Part shown: one piece after another, positions 47,991-56,232 of the stretch
Layout of the letters: the number at the start of each line of letters is the position of its first letter
Position numbering within the stretch: the stretch's first letter is position 1
From: OCS116 sp051531935
GTDB lineage: Bacteria > Pseudomonadota > Alphaproteobacteria > Rhizobiales > OSC116
Assembly: GCA_051531935.1 (NCBI GenBank)
Contig: JAOPTR010000007.1
Span: 1 to 64,000, forward strand
DNA: 64,000 nt
Direction of reading: 5' to 3'
The notes under the pieces: model-generated
Database searches by the model: none
What the model saw: only the letters and a program-made list of their open reading frames with translations
What the model was told of the DNA's origin: nothing
Program-made: the position numbers and the translations under genes

Positions 47991-48968
47991 TTAATGGGTG
48001 TAACTTGTTGCGATTAATGAAATTTCGCCATCCCAGTAATTTTGTAAATGCCGTGCCGCTTGCCAAGCACGCAAACCAGAGTGGCAGCATAAAACAGCAC
48101 GTTGGTTGGTCTGTGGTAAGGGTTGTTTTTGTTCGAACTGGCTTATATTATGGCGCAAGGCATTTGGTTTTATGGCTTTGGGTGCTTCATCTAAGCCGCG
48201 TAATTCAACTATAAAATCATCTTTTAGGAGTGATGTTTCCGAAATAAATCGTAAGATATTTTGTTCAGGCTCAGGCGCTTGGTCAAACCGAAAACCACCA
48301 AAACGATAGTTTTTCAAGTCTAAACTCACCAGCTGCCCTAATGGAGAGGGAGTAATACCAACAATATGAGCGATTGCCATCTGCGCTTGCATGGCGCCGA
48401 TTGTGCCGACCACACTGCCCAAAATACCAGATGTTGCACAGGTTGCAGCGCGGCTTGGTAAATCTGGAAATACCGCGCGTAATGAGGGTTTTTCACCACA
48501 AAAACCACCAACATAACCCGAAAACTCCAAAGCTGATGCTGAAATAAGCGGTCTATTTTGTGCCATACATTCATCCGATAAAATATAGCTCACCGCAAAA
48601 CTATCAGCGCAGTCTAAAATAATATCGGCCTGCTTCACCAATTCAGCCACATTGGAGGGGTTGAGCGTGCTGACCACTGGGCATAACTTACAGTCAGCAT
48701 TTAATTTACTTAATGCCAATACCGCCATTTGAGCTTTTGAAAACCCAACTTGGTCCTCGCGATATAATGTTTGCCGATGCAAATTAGATAGCGATATAAC
48801 ATCATGGTCGACAATGGTAATTTCCCCAATGCCTGCCCCAACAAGATATTGCAGAGCAGGGCAAGCCAAGCCGCCTGCGCCAACCACCAAAATATGTGCA
48901 TCAACAAGGCGATTTTGGCCTTCTGTCCCAAATTCAGATAGTATTTCTTGTCTGGCATAGCGGCTCAT
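47991..48968 (-). CDS. thiF: ThiF-type adenylyltransferase with a C-terminal rhodanese-like domain
   Basis: 325 residues from ATG 48968, which overlaps the ThiE stop. Residues 1-240 are an E1/ThiF fold: ATP loop VVGAGGLACPALQYLVGAG, DHDVISLSNLHRQ, DCADSF, and the CATSGILGSVVGTIGAMQA region with a cysteine. Residues about 250-325 look like a rhodanese domain (ELRGLDEAP; active-site loop CCHSGLRAW). This joins adenylation of the ThiS C-terminus with a possible persulfide carrier. MoeB-type zinc CxxC pairs are not evident. It could also serve MoaD, but it sits between thiE and thiY. The fused rhodanese may replace ThiI or IscS-type sulfur delivery (inference). Confidence 0.85.
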   Translation of the reverse strand: MSRYARQEILSEFGTEGQNRLVDAHILVVGAGGLACPALQYLVGAGIGEITIVDHDVISLSNLHRQTLYREDQVGFSKAQMAVLALSKLNADCKLCPVVSTLNPSNVAELVKQADIILDCADSFAVSYILSDECMAQNRPLISASALEFSGYVGGFCGEKPSLRAVFPDLPSRAATCATSGILGSVVGTIGAMQAQMAIAHIVGITPSPLGQLVSLDLKNYRFGGFRFDQAPEPEQNILRFISETSLLKDDFIVELRGLDEAPKAIKPNALRHNISQFEQKQPLPQTNQRAVLCCHSGLRAWQAARHLQNYWDGEISLIATSYTH

Positions 48969-49582
48969 AACTGGCTCCTCGTGATGGCTAGCCATTCATT
49001 CACTTTGTTCTCAGGCTGGGCATCTAGCGTGATATTGGTCACGGCTGCCACAATGTCAGCGCCCGCTTCAAACGCGCCTTTTACTCGTTCTGGCGTCATG
49101 CCTCCAATGGCGATAAGCGGTATGTCACCAATTTGTTTTTTCCACGTAGTTAGTTTTTCAACACCTTGCTGGCGCCATTTCATTTTTTTCAAAATCGTAG
49201 GATATACTGGCCCCAATGCGATGTGGTGCGGCTCGAATGAAAGCGCATATTCTAACTCATCTTGGTCATGTGTGCTTAGGCCAAAGTTAAGGCCTGCGCG
49301 TTTAATGGCGCTCATGTCGGCATCGTGTAAATCTTCTTGGCCAAGGTGAATGAAATCACATTTTTCTTCAATAGCCATCTGCCAATAATCATTAACAATT
49401 AAGGTGCAATCAGCAGCTTTGCATAACTGTTTTGCAAGTCTTATTTCTTGACGTAATTCCACTTCGGGCAAGTTTTTTATACGCAATTGTACAAGCTTAA
49501 TGCCCAAAGGTAGGAGGCGGCTAAGCCAATCCGTATTATCAAAAATGGGATAGAATGGGTCTAATTTTATGTTTGAATTCAT
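48965..49582 (-). CDS. thiE: ThiE, thiamine-phosphate synthase
   Basis: 205 residues. TIM-barrel motifs are GIKLVQLRIKNL, DCTLIVNDYWQMA, FIHLGQEDL, GLSTHDQDELEYA, HHIALGPVYPTILKKMK and IPLIAIGGMTPERV, which build the pyrophosphate and thiazole-phosphate sites. It couples HMP-pyrophosphate from ThiD with thiazole phosphate carboxylate from ThiG to give thiamine phosphate. It overlaps both thiG (ATGA) and thiF (ATGA), so the operon is translationally linked here. Confidence 0.95.
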   Translation of the reverse strand: MNSNIKLDPFYPIFDNTDWLSRLLPLGIKLVQLRIKNLPEVELRQEIRLAKQLCKAADCTLIVNDYWQMAIEEKCDFIHLGQEDLHDADMSAIKRAGLNFGLSTHDQDELEYALSFEPHHIALGPVYPTILKKMKWRQQGVEKLTTWKKQIGDIPLIAIGGMTPERVKGAFEAGADIVAAVTNITLDAQPENKVNEWLAITRSQL

Positions 49583-50352
49583 GTTAAAAAAGCCTTTCCA
49601 ATAATGGGAGTTGATGGGCTCGCCATATCGCGTTTTTCCATCGGGTCAGCATCATGTGCCCATTGGCCTGCCTCTATTGCCAAGGCAAAGGCCTTGGCCA
49701 TCTGCACGGGGTTGCCAGCCTTGGCAACGGCTGTGTTGAGTAATATGGCATCAAATCCCATTTCGATGGCTTGTGCTGCCTGTGACGGCAAACCAAGCCC
49801 TGCATCTATCACCAACGGAATGTGCGGAAAATGTGCGCGCATAGCCCGCAAGCCAAATAGATTGTTAAGCCCTTGGCCAGAGCCAATTGGCGCACCCCAC
49901 GGCATTAAAACCTCGCAACCCGCTTGCAGCAATTTGTCGGCCACAACCAAGTCTTCAGTGCAATAAGGAAAAACTTGAAATCCGTCTTCAGTTAAAATTC
50001 GAGCCGCTTCTACCAGTCCAAATACATCTGGGTGCAACAGGTCTTCCTCGCCAATCACTTCGAGTTTAATCCACTTGGTGCCAAAAACTTCGCGTGCCAT
50101 ATGTGCTGTGGTCACGGCCTCTTTGACGGTATGACAACCCGCTGTATTGGGCAATATATGCACGCCCAAATCTTTTATCATGCGCCAGAAATCTTGTCCC
50201 TCAAGGCTTTTGCCACTCTCGCGCCTTAGCGATACGGTTGCCACGGCTGCGCCACTTTTCCTAAATGCATCAGCCAAAATTGTGGGCGATGGATATTGTG
50301 CTGTGCCGAGCATAAGCCCGTTTTTTAACTCTGTGCCGTAAAATTCTTTCAT
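49579..50352 (-). CDS. thiG: ThiG, thiazole synthase
   Basis: 257 residues from ATG 50352, which has AGGAGG 6 nt upstream. A TTG two codons earlier overlaps that ribosome site and is rejected. It has the TIM-barrel ThiG motifs: GTAQYPS, LPNTAGCHTVKEAV, TKWIKLEVIGEEDLLHPD with the Schiff-base lysine, and GAPIGSGQGLNN and DAGLGLPSQAA at the phosphate site. It builds the thiazole ring from deoxyxylulose phosphate, dehydroglycine and ThiS thiocarboxylate. It follows thiS by two bases. Confidence 0.95.
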   Translation of the reverse strand: MKEFYGTELKNGLMLGTAQYPSPTILADAFRKSGAAVATVSLRRESGKSLEGQDFWRMIKDLGVHILPNTAGCHTVKEAVTTAHMAREVFGTKWIKLEVIGEEDLLHPDVFGLVEAARILTEDGFQVFPYCTEDLVVADKLLQAGCEVLMPWGAPIGSGQGLNNLFGLRAMRAHFPHIPLVIDAGLGLPSQAAQAIEMGFDAILLNTAVAKAGNPVQMAKAFALAIEAGQWAHDADPMEKRDMASPSTPIIGKAFLT

Positions 50353-50354
50353 GC

Positions 50355-50552
50355 TCAACCTCCTTGCATCGGTGCTAGAATTTCAATTTGGTCGCCATTT
50401 TTGAGGGAGGCATTTTTGCGCAATGTCTCTGGTATAAAGTCACCATTCAACGCGGTTGCTACCACGGCATCGCCATAATTTAGCTCGATTAGTAAATCAA
50501 ATATGGTATCGGATTTCACGACGTTATTTGCGCCATTAATTTGAATGTTCAT
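50355..50552 (-). CDS. thiS: ThiS, sulfur carrier protein
   Basis: 65 residues from ATG 50552, with GGAG 9 nt upstream. A longer upstream reading would use the end of thiO in another frame and is not supported. It is a ubiquitin-like fold (MNIQINGA, FDLLIELNY, VATALNGDFIP, LKNGDQIEILAPMQGG) ending in the obligatory Gly-Gly that is adenylated by ThiF and loaded with sulfur. It overlaps the thiO end by 17 bp and is followed by thiG 2 bp later. Confidence 0.95.
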   Translation of the reverse strand: MNIQINGANNVVKSDTIFDLLIELNYGDAVVATALNGDFIPETLRKNASLKNGDQIEILAPMQGG

Positions 50553-51534
50553 TCTCAATCTCCAAATTTGAATTGTTAAAAATATGATTGGCAACCATGC
50601 CCGCAAGTGCAGGTGCACATAAAAAACCATGGCGGTACAGACCATTAACGCTGATGATATTCCCAGTACGGCTTATGTGAGGCAGATTATCGGGAAAAGC
50701 AGGGCGGCTATCGACACCATTTTCTAAAATTTCGGCCTCGCCAAAAGCGGGGTTTAAAGCGTAAGCAGCGCTTAATAATTCTAGCATCGAACGGGCGGTT
50801 ACATGGCTGCGGGCGCTGCTTTCAATCATTGTGGCACCGAGCATATATATGCCCTCGCCACGCGGCACTATATATATCGGAATGCGCGGGTGTAGCAGGC
50901 GTATCGGGCGCGATAAACTAACATTTGGACAAGAAATAATTAGCATTTCACCTTTGACACCCCGCAATTCAGGTAGGCTTTGTTTAGCAGCCAAACCGCG
51001 ACAATCTATGGTCAGATTGTGCTTTGCAAGCTGTTGAGGGTTTGCGTCTTGTTGGATAATTTGAACCCCATCAGTGATCAGGCCATCTCGCAAATTTGTC
51101 AGAACTTGGCGAGGGGCAAGGTGGGCTTCGTCTTTAAAGAATAAGCCTTTTTGAAATCGCCCTGTTAAATCTGGTTCAAGGGCGGAGATTTCATTTCCGT
51201 TCAGGCTTTCATAATGGTCAGTACGGCGCGAAAATTGTGTTAAATCGGCATGATCTCGGGCTAGTGAAACTACTAAAGTTCCTTTTTTGGTGACATTTTT
51301 TGTATGTTTTTGCCACCAATTTGCCGCTAAATGACCCATTTCTACAATTTTTGGTTCGGCGGTTTCGCCTTCACAATAAGGGGCCAACATGCCACCTGCC
51401 CACCATGAGCACGCGTGTTTACCAATGCCATCACCGCGCTCAAATATGGCTATTTCGGCACCGCTATCGAATAATTCACGAGCCACGCAAAGCCCGACAA
51501 CGCCCGCGCCAATAATGTTGATTTTTGGCTGCAT
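50536..51534 (-). CDS. thiO: ThiO, glycine oxidase
   Basis: 332 residues from ATG 51534, which shares one base with the thiD stop (TAATG); a GTG five codons upstream is inside thiD. It is a DAO-family FAD oxidase: dinucleotide-binding GAGVVGLCVARELFDSGAEI, SWWAGGMLAPYCEGE, APRQVLTNLRDG, CRGLAAK and the substrate region SRPAFPDNLPHI. It oxidises glycine to dehydroglycine for ThiG, the aerobic route (instead of ThiH). It is the natural partner of the thiS-thiG pair that follows. Confidence 0.92.
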   Translation of the reverse strand: MQPKINIIGAGVVGLCVARELFDSGAEIAIFERGDGIGKHACSWWAGGMLAPYCEGETAEPKIVEMGHLAANWWQKHTKNVTKKGTLVVSLARDHADLTQFSRRTDHYESLNGNEISALEPDLTGRFQKGLFFKDEAHLAPRQVLTNLRDGLITDGVQIIQQDANPQQLAKHNLTIDCRGLAAKQSLPELRGVKGEMLIISCPNVSLSRPIRLLHPRIPIYIVPRGEGIYMLGATMIESSARSHVTARSMLELLSAAYALNPAFGEAEILENGVDSRPAFPDNLPHISRTGNIISVNGLYRHGFLCAPALAGMVANHIFNNSNLEIENEHSN

Positions 51535-52364
51535 TAGCACATGCTCCACATATTATGAAAATGATGTACAGGGCCATGCCCAGAGCCTATTTTCAGCTGA
51601 TCGGATGCTAAAATAGCCTGCTGCAAATAGGCATGGGCATCGCGCACTGAGGTTGGTAAATCAAAGCCTTTTGCAAGCATTGCGGCAATGGCAGCAGAAT
51701 ATGTGCAGCCAGTGCCATGGGTGTTCTGAGTGTCTATGCGCGTTGCATTGAGTTGTAGGTTTAACCCATCTATACTGACCAAAAGATCGGTGCAAACGCC
51801 ACCTTTACCATGCCCACCTTTTAACAAAACTGCCTTTGCGCCATATGATAATAAGGTTGCGGCTTGTTGTTGCATTTCTTCTATATTTTGCGCTTCGGCT
51901 TGTTGTAATATCACCGCCGCCTCGGGTAAATTGGGGGTGATGAGCGCGCTCATGGGAAATAGCTTTTCGAGCATGGTCTCAATCGCCGCATCTTGTAACA
52001 ATTTGTCGCCAGATTTGGCAATCATCACGGGATCAAGCACAATGGGTATGTCAATATTGAGTAGGCTATTTGCCACTTTTTCTATGATTTTAGGCGAAAA
52101 CAACATGCCAATTTTTATGGCGTTGACATCTAAATCAGCCAACACAGTGTCAATCTGTGTGGCGACAATATCTGCAGGCACTTCATGCACCGCGTTCACC
52201 ACGCAGGTATTTTGAGCAGTCACTGCAGTTATGACACTCGCCCCATAAACCTGCAAAGCTGAAAAAGTTTTTAGATCGGCCTGAATGCCAGCGCCGCCGC
52301 CACTATCCGAGCCGGCAATTGTCAACGCAATAGGTTGTTTATTGGGAAATATGCTGTCGCTCAT
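51534..52364 (-). CDS. thiD: ThiD, hydroxymethylpyrimidine (phosphate) kinase
   Basis: 276 residues from ATG 52364, with GAGGA 8 nt upstream; the preceding TTG is less likely. The ribokinase-type HMP kinase motifs are IAGSDSGGGAGIQADLKTFSAL, VVNAVHEVPADIVATQ, PIVLDPVMIAKSG, VLLKGGHG and NTHGTGCTYSAAIAA, with the catalytic aspartate-like region at the end. It phosphorylates HMP twice for ThiE. It is the first gene of the operon, 36 bp after the riboswitch terminator stem. It links the TenA salvage branch to the thiazole branch. Confidence 0.95.
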   Translation of the reverse strand: MSDSIFPNKQPIALTIAGSDSGGGAGIQADLKTFSALQVYGASVITAVTAQNTCVVNAVHEVPADIVATQIDTVLADLDVNAIKIGMLFSPKIIEKVANSLLNIDIPIVLDPVMIAKSGDKLLQDAAIETMLEKLFPMSALITPNLPEAAVILQQAEAQNIEEMQQQAATLLSYGAKAVLLKGGHGKGGVCTDLLVSIDGLNLQLNATRIDTQNTHGTGCTYSAAIAAMLAKGFDLPTSVRDAHAYLQQAILASDQLKIGSGHGPVHHFHNMWSMC

Positions 52365-52402
52365 CAATTCGTCCTCATAAAAATGTGGACGTTAAAAAGC
52401 GA

Positions 52403-52446
52403 AAAAACAAAGAGAAAGGCGCACGAAATAGAAAAAATAAGCGCCT
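52403..52446 (-). terminator. Riboswitch expression platform: intrinsic terminator
   Basis: AGGCGC/GCGCCT (52417-52422 with 52441-52446) on the minus strand is followed by a T-rich run ending TTTTTT. It sits immediately 3' of the TPP aptamer and before thiD, so TPP binding is expected to favour termination. Confidence 0.8.
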
Positions 52447-52449
52447 AAA

Positions 52450-52534
52450 TACCCGTTCCCTACGCTGGAATTGTCCAGATCAGGTTCGACGGGTCAGTGT
52501 AAACACTTCTCAGGCCAATGGCCCCCCCGACGGA
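52450..52534 (-). promoter_or_regulatory. TPP riboswitch (THI element) of the thiamine operon
   Basis: The minus strand shows the conserved aptamer cores: a C/G-rich P1-like start with GGGGGGGCC, the CTGAGA thi box, ACCCGTCGAACCTGATCTGG and AATTCCAGCGTAGGGAACG. Together they form the pyrimidine- and pyrophosphate-binding halves of the THI element. It precedes thiD and the whole operon, so all ten genes should be repressed when thiamine pyrophosphate is plentiful. Confidence 0.95.
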
Positions 52535-52542
52535 TTAAAACA

Positions 52543-52571
52543 GCGATATCACCGATGTCAAAACATGTCAA
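52543..52571 (-). promoter_or_regulatory. Likely promoter of the thiamine operon
   Basis: On the minus strand a perfect TTGACA (52566-52571) is separated by 17 nt from TATCGC (52543-52548), placing the start about 2 nt before the aptamer. The -10 matches only three of six bases, but the position fits the riboswitch exactly. Confidence 0.6.
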
Positions 52572-52597
52572 TTGGGCGGGCAACGTTTTTTTATTCG

Positions 52598-53578
52598 CTA
52601 AACGGCAAATGAGTTTAAGGTCTTTTGAATCTCAACCATTATATCATTTGGTAAAAGCGGCATATTTGCCACGGCAAAATTTTCTTCGGCTTGCTTGGCC
52701 GTTTTAAAGCCTGGTACGGGTAGGGTTTGAGGTGAATAAGCCAATATCCAACTTAAGCTACCTTGCGCGACACTGCGCCCATCATGGGTGAGCAGTTGTT
52801 TTAGACCATCCAACATTTTTAAATATTCTGGGCTTGGTTGGCCATTTTTAAAAAATCGTAACCAGTCAAATGCTTGGGCACGCACATCATTATTGGGTAG
52901 TTTTTCGCCGCCAGTATATTTGCCAGATAATAACCCCATTGCCAGTGGCAACCTGCAAATTGACACTAAGTTTTTTTCAGTGGCTAACTTTATCATTTCG
53001 GTCGCGGGGGTGAAAATATTGAGGTCATTTTCCACCGCACCAAAATTGGGGCGGTCAATAAATTTGGCAATGCTTTGGGCATTATCATCGCTCCAACCAT
53101 AGGCAGCAATCTTCTTTTCATGCACCAATTCGTCAAGTGCATCAAAAATTTCAATCGCGTCATTTGTATCATAGCCATTTAGGTGCAAAAATACCAAATC
53201 TAGCGTATCACGCTTCAGGCGCCTGCGGCTGCCTTCTATATTCTCACGAATGGCAGTTGGTGAAACATCTGGCTCACCCGCAATTTTTTTAATATCATCA
53301 ATCGGATAGCCAAATTTGGTGACAATAATAGCATCGTCATGCTTTGAAATTTCTTCGCCAATGAGTGTTTCGCTATGCCCCGCACCATATCCAGAGGCGG
53401 TATCAAAAAACCGAGCGCCCATTTCGTAGGCGCGGTTTAGGCCAGCGCGAGAATCGCCATCATTTACATTTCCGTAAGATGTAGAGGGGCCGTCATTGTT
53501 TTTTGTGCCGCCAATTGCCCAACAACCCATGCCAATTCTTGGCACACTCACATCATTCCATAACTTAATTGTTTGCAT
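52598..53578 (-). CDS. Aldo/keto reductase
   Basis: 326 residues with a good ribosome site (AAGGAG). It is an AKR-family TIM barrel: MGCWAIGG, RFFDTASGYGAGHSETLIGE (catalytic Asp and Tyr), IIVTKFGYP (Lys), DLVFLHLNGY (His), LVSICRLPLAMGLLSGKYTGG, and the NADPH region SLSWILAYSPQTLPVPGFKTAKQAEEN. It reduces an aldehyde or ketone with NADPH. It follows the GH2 gene by 20 bp, and the two are likely co-transcribed, so an oxidoreductase step in sugar metabolism is plausible. The specific substrate is not evident. Confidence 0.9.
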   Translation of the reverse strand: MQTIKLWNDVSVPRIGMGCWAIGGTKNNDGPSTSYGNVNDGDSRAGLNRAYEMGARFFDTASGYGAGHSETLIGEEISKHDDAIIVTKFGYPIDDIKKIAGEPDVSPTAIRENIEGSRRRLKRDTLDLVFLHLNGYDTNDAIEIFDALDELVHEKKIAAYGWSDDNAQSIAKFIDRPNFGAVENDLNIFTPATEMIKLATEKNLVSICRLPLAMGLLSGKYTGGEKLPNNDVRAQAFDWLRFFKNGQPSPEYLKMLDGLKQLLTHDGRSVAQGSLSWILAYSPQTLPVPGFKTAKQAEENFAVANMPLLPNDIMVEIQKTLNSFAV

Positions 53579-53598
53579 AATTTAACTCCTTTAATAAA

Positions 53599-56151
53599 TT
53601 AAAAATCACCAATGCCGCCACTGTTTTTATCAGTGTTATCATGTTTAATTTCACCCTGCTCAATGCCCATTAATTGGTTCACACAACGTAAAACAGGTTT
53701 ACTACCAATTTGCTCTGCAGTAATCGCAACAGGTGAGCTAATGCGGAATGTTTTGCATTCATTGGGCAATAAATTGACCATCATATCATCCACTTCGGCA
53801 TCGGCATGAATGCGATCAACAAATAAACATAAATCTCGTATGAAGCTTTTGGCGGTAATGGTCACTAAATAGCTATCATCTTCGCGCACAACATCAACGT
53901 CATACTTTGCTTCTGGCAAATCTAGCTCAACATCTTCATTGAAAAAGTAAAAAGCTATGCTGTCGTGCATTGTGGCGATAATAAATTCTTCTCGTGCGTT
54001 GTCTGGTGTCATCACATTTTCAGGAATCGCAAATTCATCCACCTCTAAACGGTCGACACATAGCCGCCAATGTTCGAATTCGGCAAGCACTTCGCCGTTA
54101 AAATTCATACGTTTCATGTTAATGGGTGCGCGCCAAAATAACGTGCGGTCATTCACTGCTACCACCGATAGGCCGTCATCTCCATTTTCATTCTTGCGTG
54201 GTTGGATGGTCAGTAAATGCGGTTTGTAAACATCGCGCATTGCGTACCATAAAGGTTTTTTGCGGCCATAACCGTCAATTGCTGCCCATGAGGTTACAGG
54301 CCAACAATCGTTAAGTTGCCAAATAATACTGCCCATACATCTACCGCGATGGCTGCGGTAATGTTCAATACCAAATTTAAGCGCACGAGCTTGGTTTAAT
54401 TGGGTGATATAATGCCAATCATCCATGTTTTTGGGGTCATTATTAGGCGCAGGCAAATGCCCTGCTAAACCTCTAATTAATTTATCATTGCCAATGGTTG
54501 CCTTTTGGTGATGCCACACCCCAGATGAAACGGGCGTTAATGGCTCATCATGCACACTTTGGCTTAAAGTAGACCAAGTTGGAGGTGCTTGCCATCCAAA
54601 TTCCGATGCAAATCTCGGGATGTTATTGGCATAATTTTCATAGCCAACTTCGTTCCAAACATCCCATTCATGGTTACAACCATGGTCGGGATTATTGGGG
54701 TGAATATCCATGCTGCCCGAATAAGGGCTACTTGCCCAATAAGGGCGCGCAGGGTCAATTTCGGCAATCACTTTGGGCAATAAATCTTGATAATAACCAT
54801 TACCCCAAGTTTGGCCTTTAAGTGGCTCTTTCCATCCCCAATCAAAATAACCCCAAATATTCTCGTTGCTGCCATTCCACATAATAAGTGATGGATGCGG
54901 CATTAAACGCTCTACATTTTCACGGGCTTCGGCTTCAATTTCGGCAGGTAGGTCGCCATCTTCAGGGTAGGCGGCGCAGGCAAATAGAAAATCTTGCCAA
55001 ACCAACATGCCTGTTTCGTTGCAGGTTTCATAAAACTCTTCAGTCTCATAAATGCCTCCACCCCAAACGCGCAGTAAGTTCATATTGGCATCTTTGGCTT
55101 GTTGAATACGCGCTTCATACCTCTCGCGGGTTATACGTGGTAAAAAGCAGTCATCAGGTATCCAATTCGCGCCCATAATAAATATCGGCACATCGTTGAT
55201 GATGAAGGTAAAGGCTGTGCCAATTTCATCTTTACTTGTGTCGAGCCGTAGTGAACGAAAACCGATTTTGCGCTGCCAATTATCCAAAATAGATTTCTTG
55301 ATGCTAATATCGAGATGCAATTTATAAAGAGGCTGCCCACCTAAATTATGTGGCCACCAAACTTTAGGGCCTTCAACTTCAAGCGCCAAAACAGCTTTGG
55401 TTTTTCCTGCTTTAATAATAGCCTTAACTTGCTTGCCTGCTACATTTGCATTTAGCGAAATGTCATCATCAGAAACACCATCACGCTCAATTTCAACAAG
55501 CATTTTAACCTGTCCAATACTGCCGTTCAGAGTCACCTCTGGCCTCACAGATCTTATGCGTGCGCCTGACCATGTTTCAATATAGCAAGGTCTGAAAATA
55601 CCCGATGTGGCCATGCTTGGCCCCCAATCCCAGCCAAAATCACACGCCATTTTGCGCATATAATTAAATGGCCCAGGGTAATTATTAGGGCGTTGTTCAT
55701 ATTGCTTCTCAAGCTCTATGCCCACTTTGCGTGGTGACCGAAAAACAACTTTAAGTTCATTCTCTCCATCCTGTAAAATACCACCAACATCAAACCGATA
55801 AGTGCGGTTCATATTGGCAGTTTCGCCAATCAATTTGCCATTCAGTTCAATTTTAGCAATGGTGTCTAAACCTTCAAATACGAGGTCTGATCTGTTTGTT
55901 TCGCCGGAGGAATGATTAAATTTTAGCTCATATGTCCAATCTTGCCAACCCACCCAATCTTGTCGCACCTCATTAAGGTCGATATAAGGGTCGGCCAGAA
56001 TGTGAGCTGCCAATAAATCTAAATGCACATTGCTCGGAATGGCAGCAGGAATATATGTTGGAAGTGGAGGCCTGCCTTTTGAAGTGTCAGTTTTTGGTGT
56101 GCTGCAAGCAAGCTGCCACCCATCGTTAAGTGTTTGAATTTTTATGGACAT
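53599..56151 (-). CDS. Glycoside hydrolase family 2 beta-mannosidase-like enzyme
   Basis: 850 residues from ATG 56151; the 17-codon upstream extension is AT-rich and not domain-like. Sandwich domain GH2_N spans about 5-175 (QDWTYELKF, VFEGLDTIAKIELNG), followed by the immunoglobulin-like region and the catalytic barrel. In the barrel are RVWGGGIYETEEFYE, the acid/base glutamate in MWNGSNENIWG near 428 and the nucleophile in RFASEFGWQAPP near 515. WNGxNEN and the WWPHNLGGQPLY segment are typical of beta-mannosidases. No signal peptide is seen, so it is probably cytoplasmic and acts on imported manno-oligosaccharides. It forms an operon with the aldo/keto reductase. Confidence 0.92.
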   Translation of the reverse strand: MSIKIQTLNDGWQLACSTPKTDTSKGRPPLPTYIPAAIPSNVHLDLLAAHILADPYIDLNEVRQDWVGWQDWTYELKFNHSSGETNRSDLVFEGLDTIAKIELNGKLIGETANMNRTYRFDVGGILQDGENELKVVFRSPRKVGIELEKQYEQRPNNYPGPFNYMRKMACDFGWDWGPSMATSGIFRPCYIETWSGARIRSVRPEVTLNGSIGQVKMLVEIERDGVSDDDISLNANVAGKQVKAIIKAGKTKAVLALEVEGPKVWWPHNLGGQPLYKLHLDISIKKSILDNWQRKIGFRSLRLDTSKDEIGTAFTFIINDVPIFIMGANWIPDDCFLPRITRERYEARIQQAKDANMNLLRVWGGGIYETEEFYETCNETGMLVWQDFLFACAAYPEDGDLPAEIEAEARENVERLMPHPSLIMWNGSNENIWGYFDWGWKEPLKGQTWGNGYYQDLLPKVIAEIDPARPYWASSPYSGSMDIHPNNPDHGCNHEWDVWNEVGYENYANNIPRFASEFGWQAPPTWSTLSQSVHDEPLTPVSSGVWHHQKATIGNDKLIRGLAGHLPAPNNDPKNMDDWHYITQLNQARALKFGIEHYRSHRGRCMGSIIWQLNDCWPVTSWAAIDGYGRKKPLWYAMRDVYKPHLLTIQPRKNENGDDGLSVVAVNDRTLFWRAPINMKRMNFNGEVLAEFEHWRLCVDRLEVDEFAIPENVMTPDNAREEFIIATMHDSIAFYFFNEDVELDLPEAKYDVDVVREDDSYLVTITAKSFIRDLCLFVDRIHADAEVDDMMVNLLPNECKTFRISSPVAITAEQIGSKPVLRCVNQLMGIEQGEIKHDNTDKNSGGIGDF

Positions 56152-56232
56152 GAAAATACTTTTAAAATAGATTATCGTTAACTTATAATCTAGTATAGCC
56201 ATGCCAAATCGGCAATGGTTTTGAGGTGCAAA

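Noticed and set aside
47991..48968. MoeB/molybdopterin activation enzyme
   Set aside because: Context between thiE and thiY with thiS in the same operon favours ThiF; MoeB-type CxxC zinc pairs were not seen.
50355..50645. 96-residue version of ThiS
   Set aside because: The extra 31 residues lie in another frame of the thiO end and lack a ribosome site; the 65-residue form has the family start and length.
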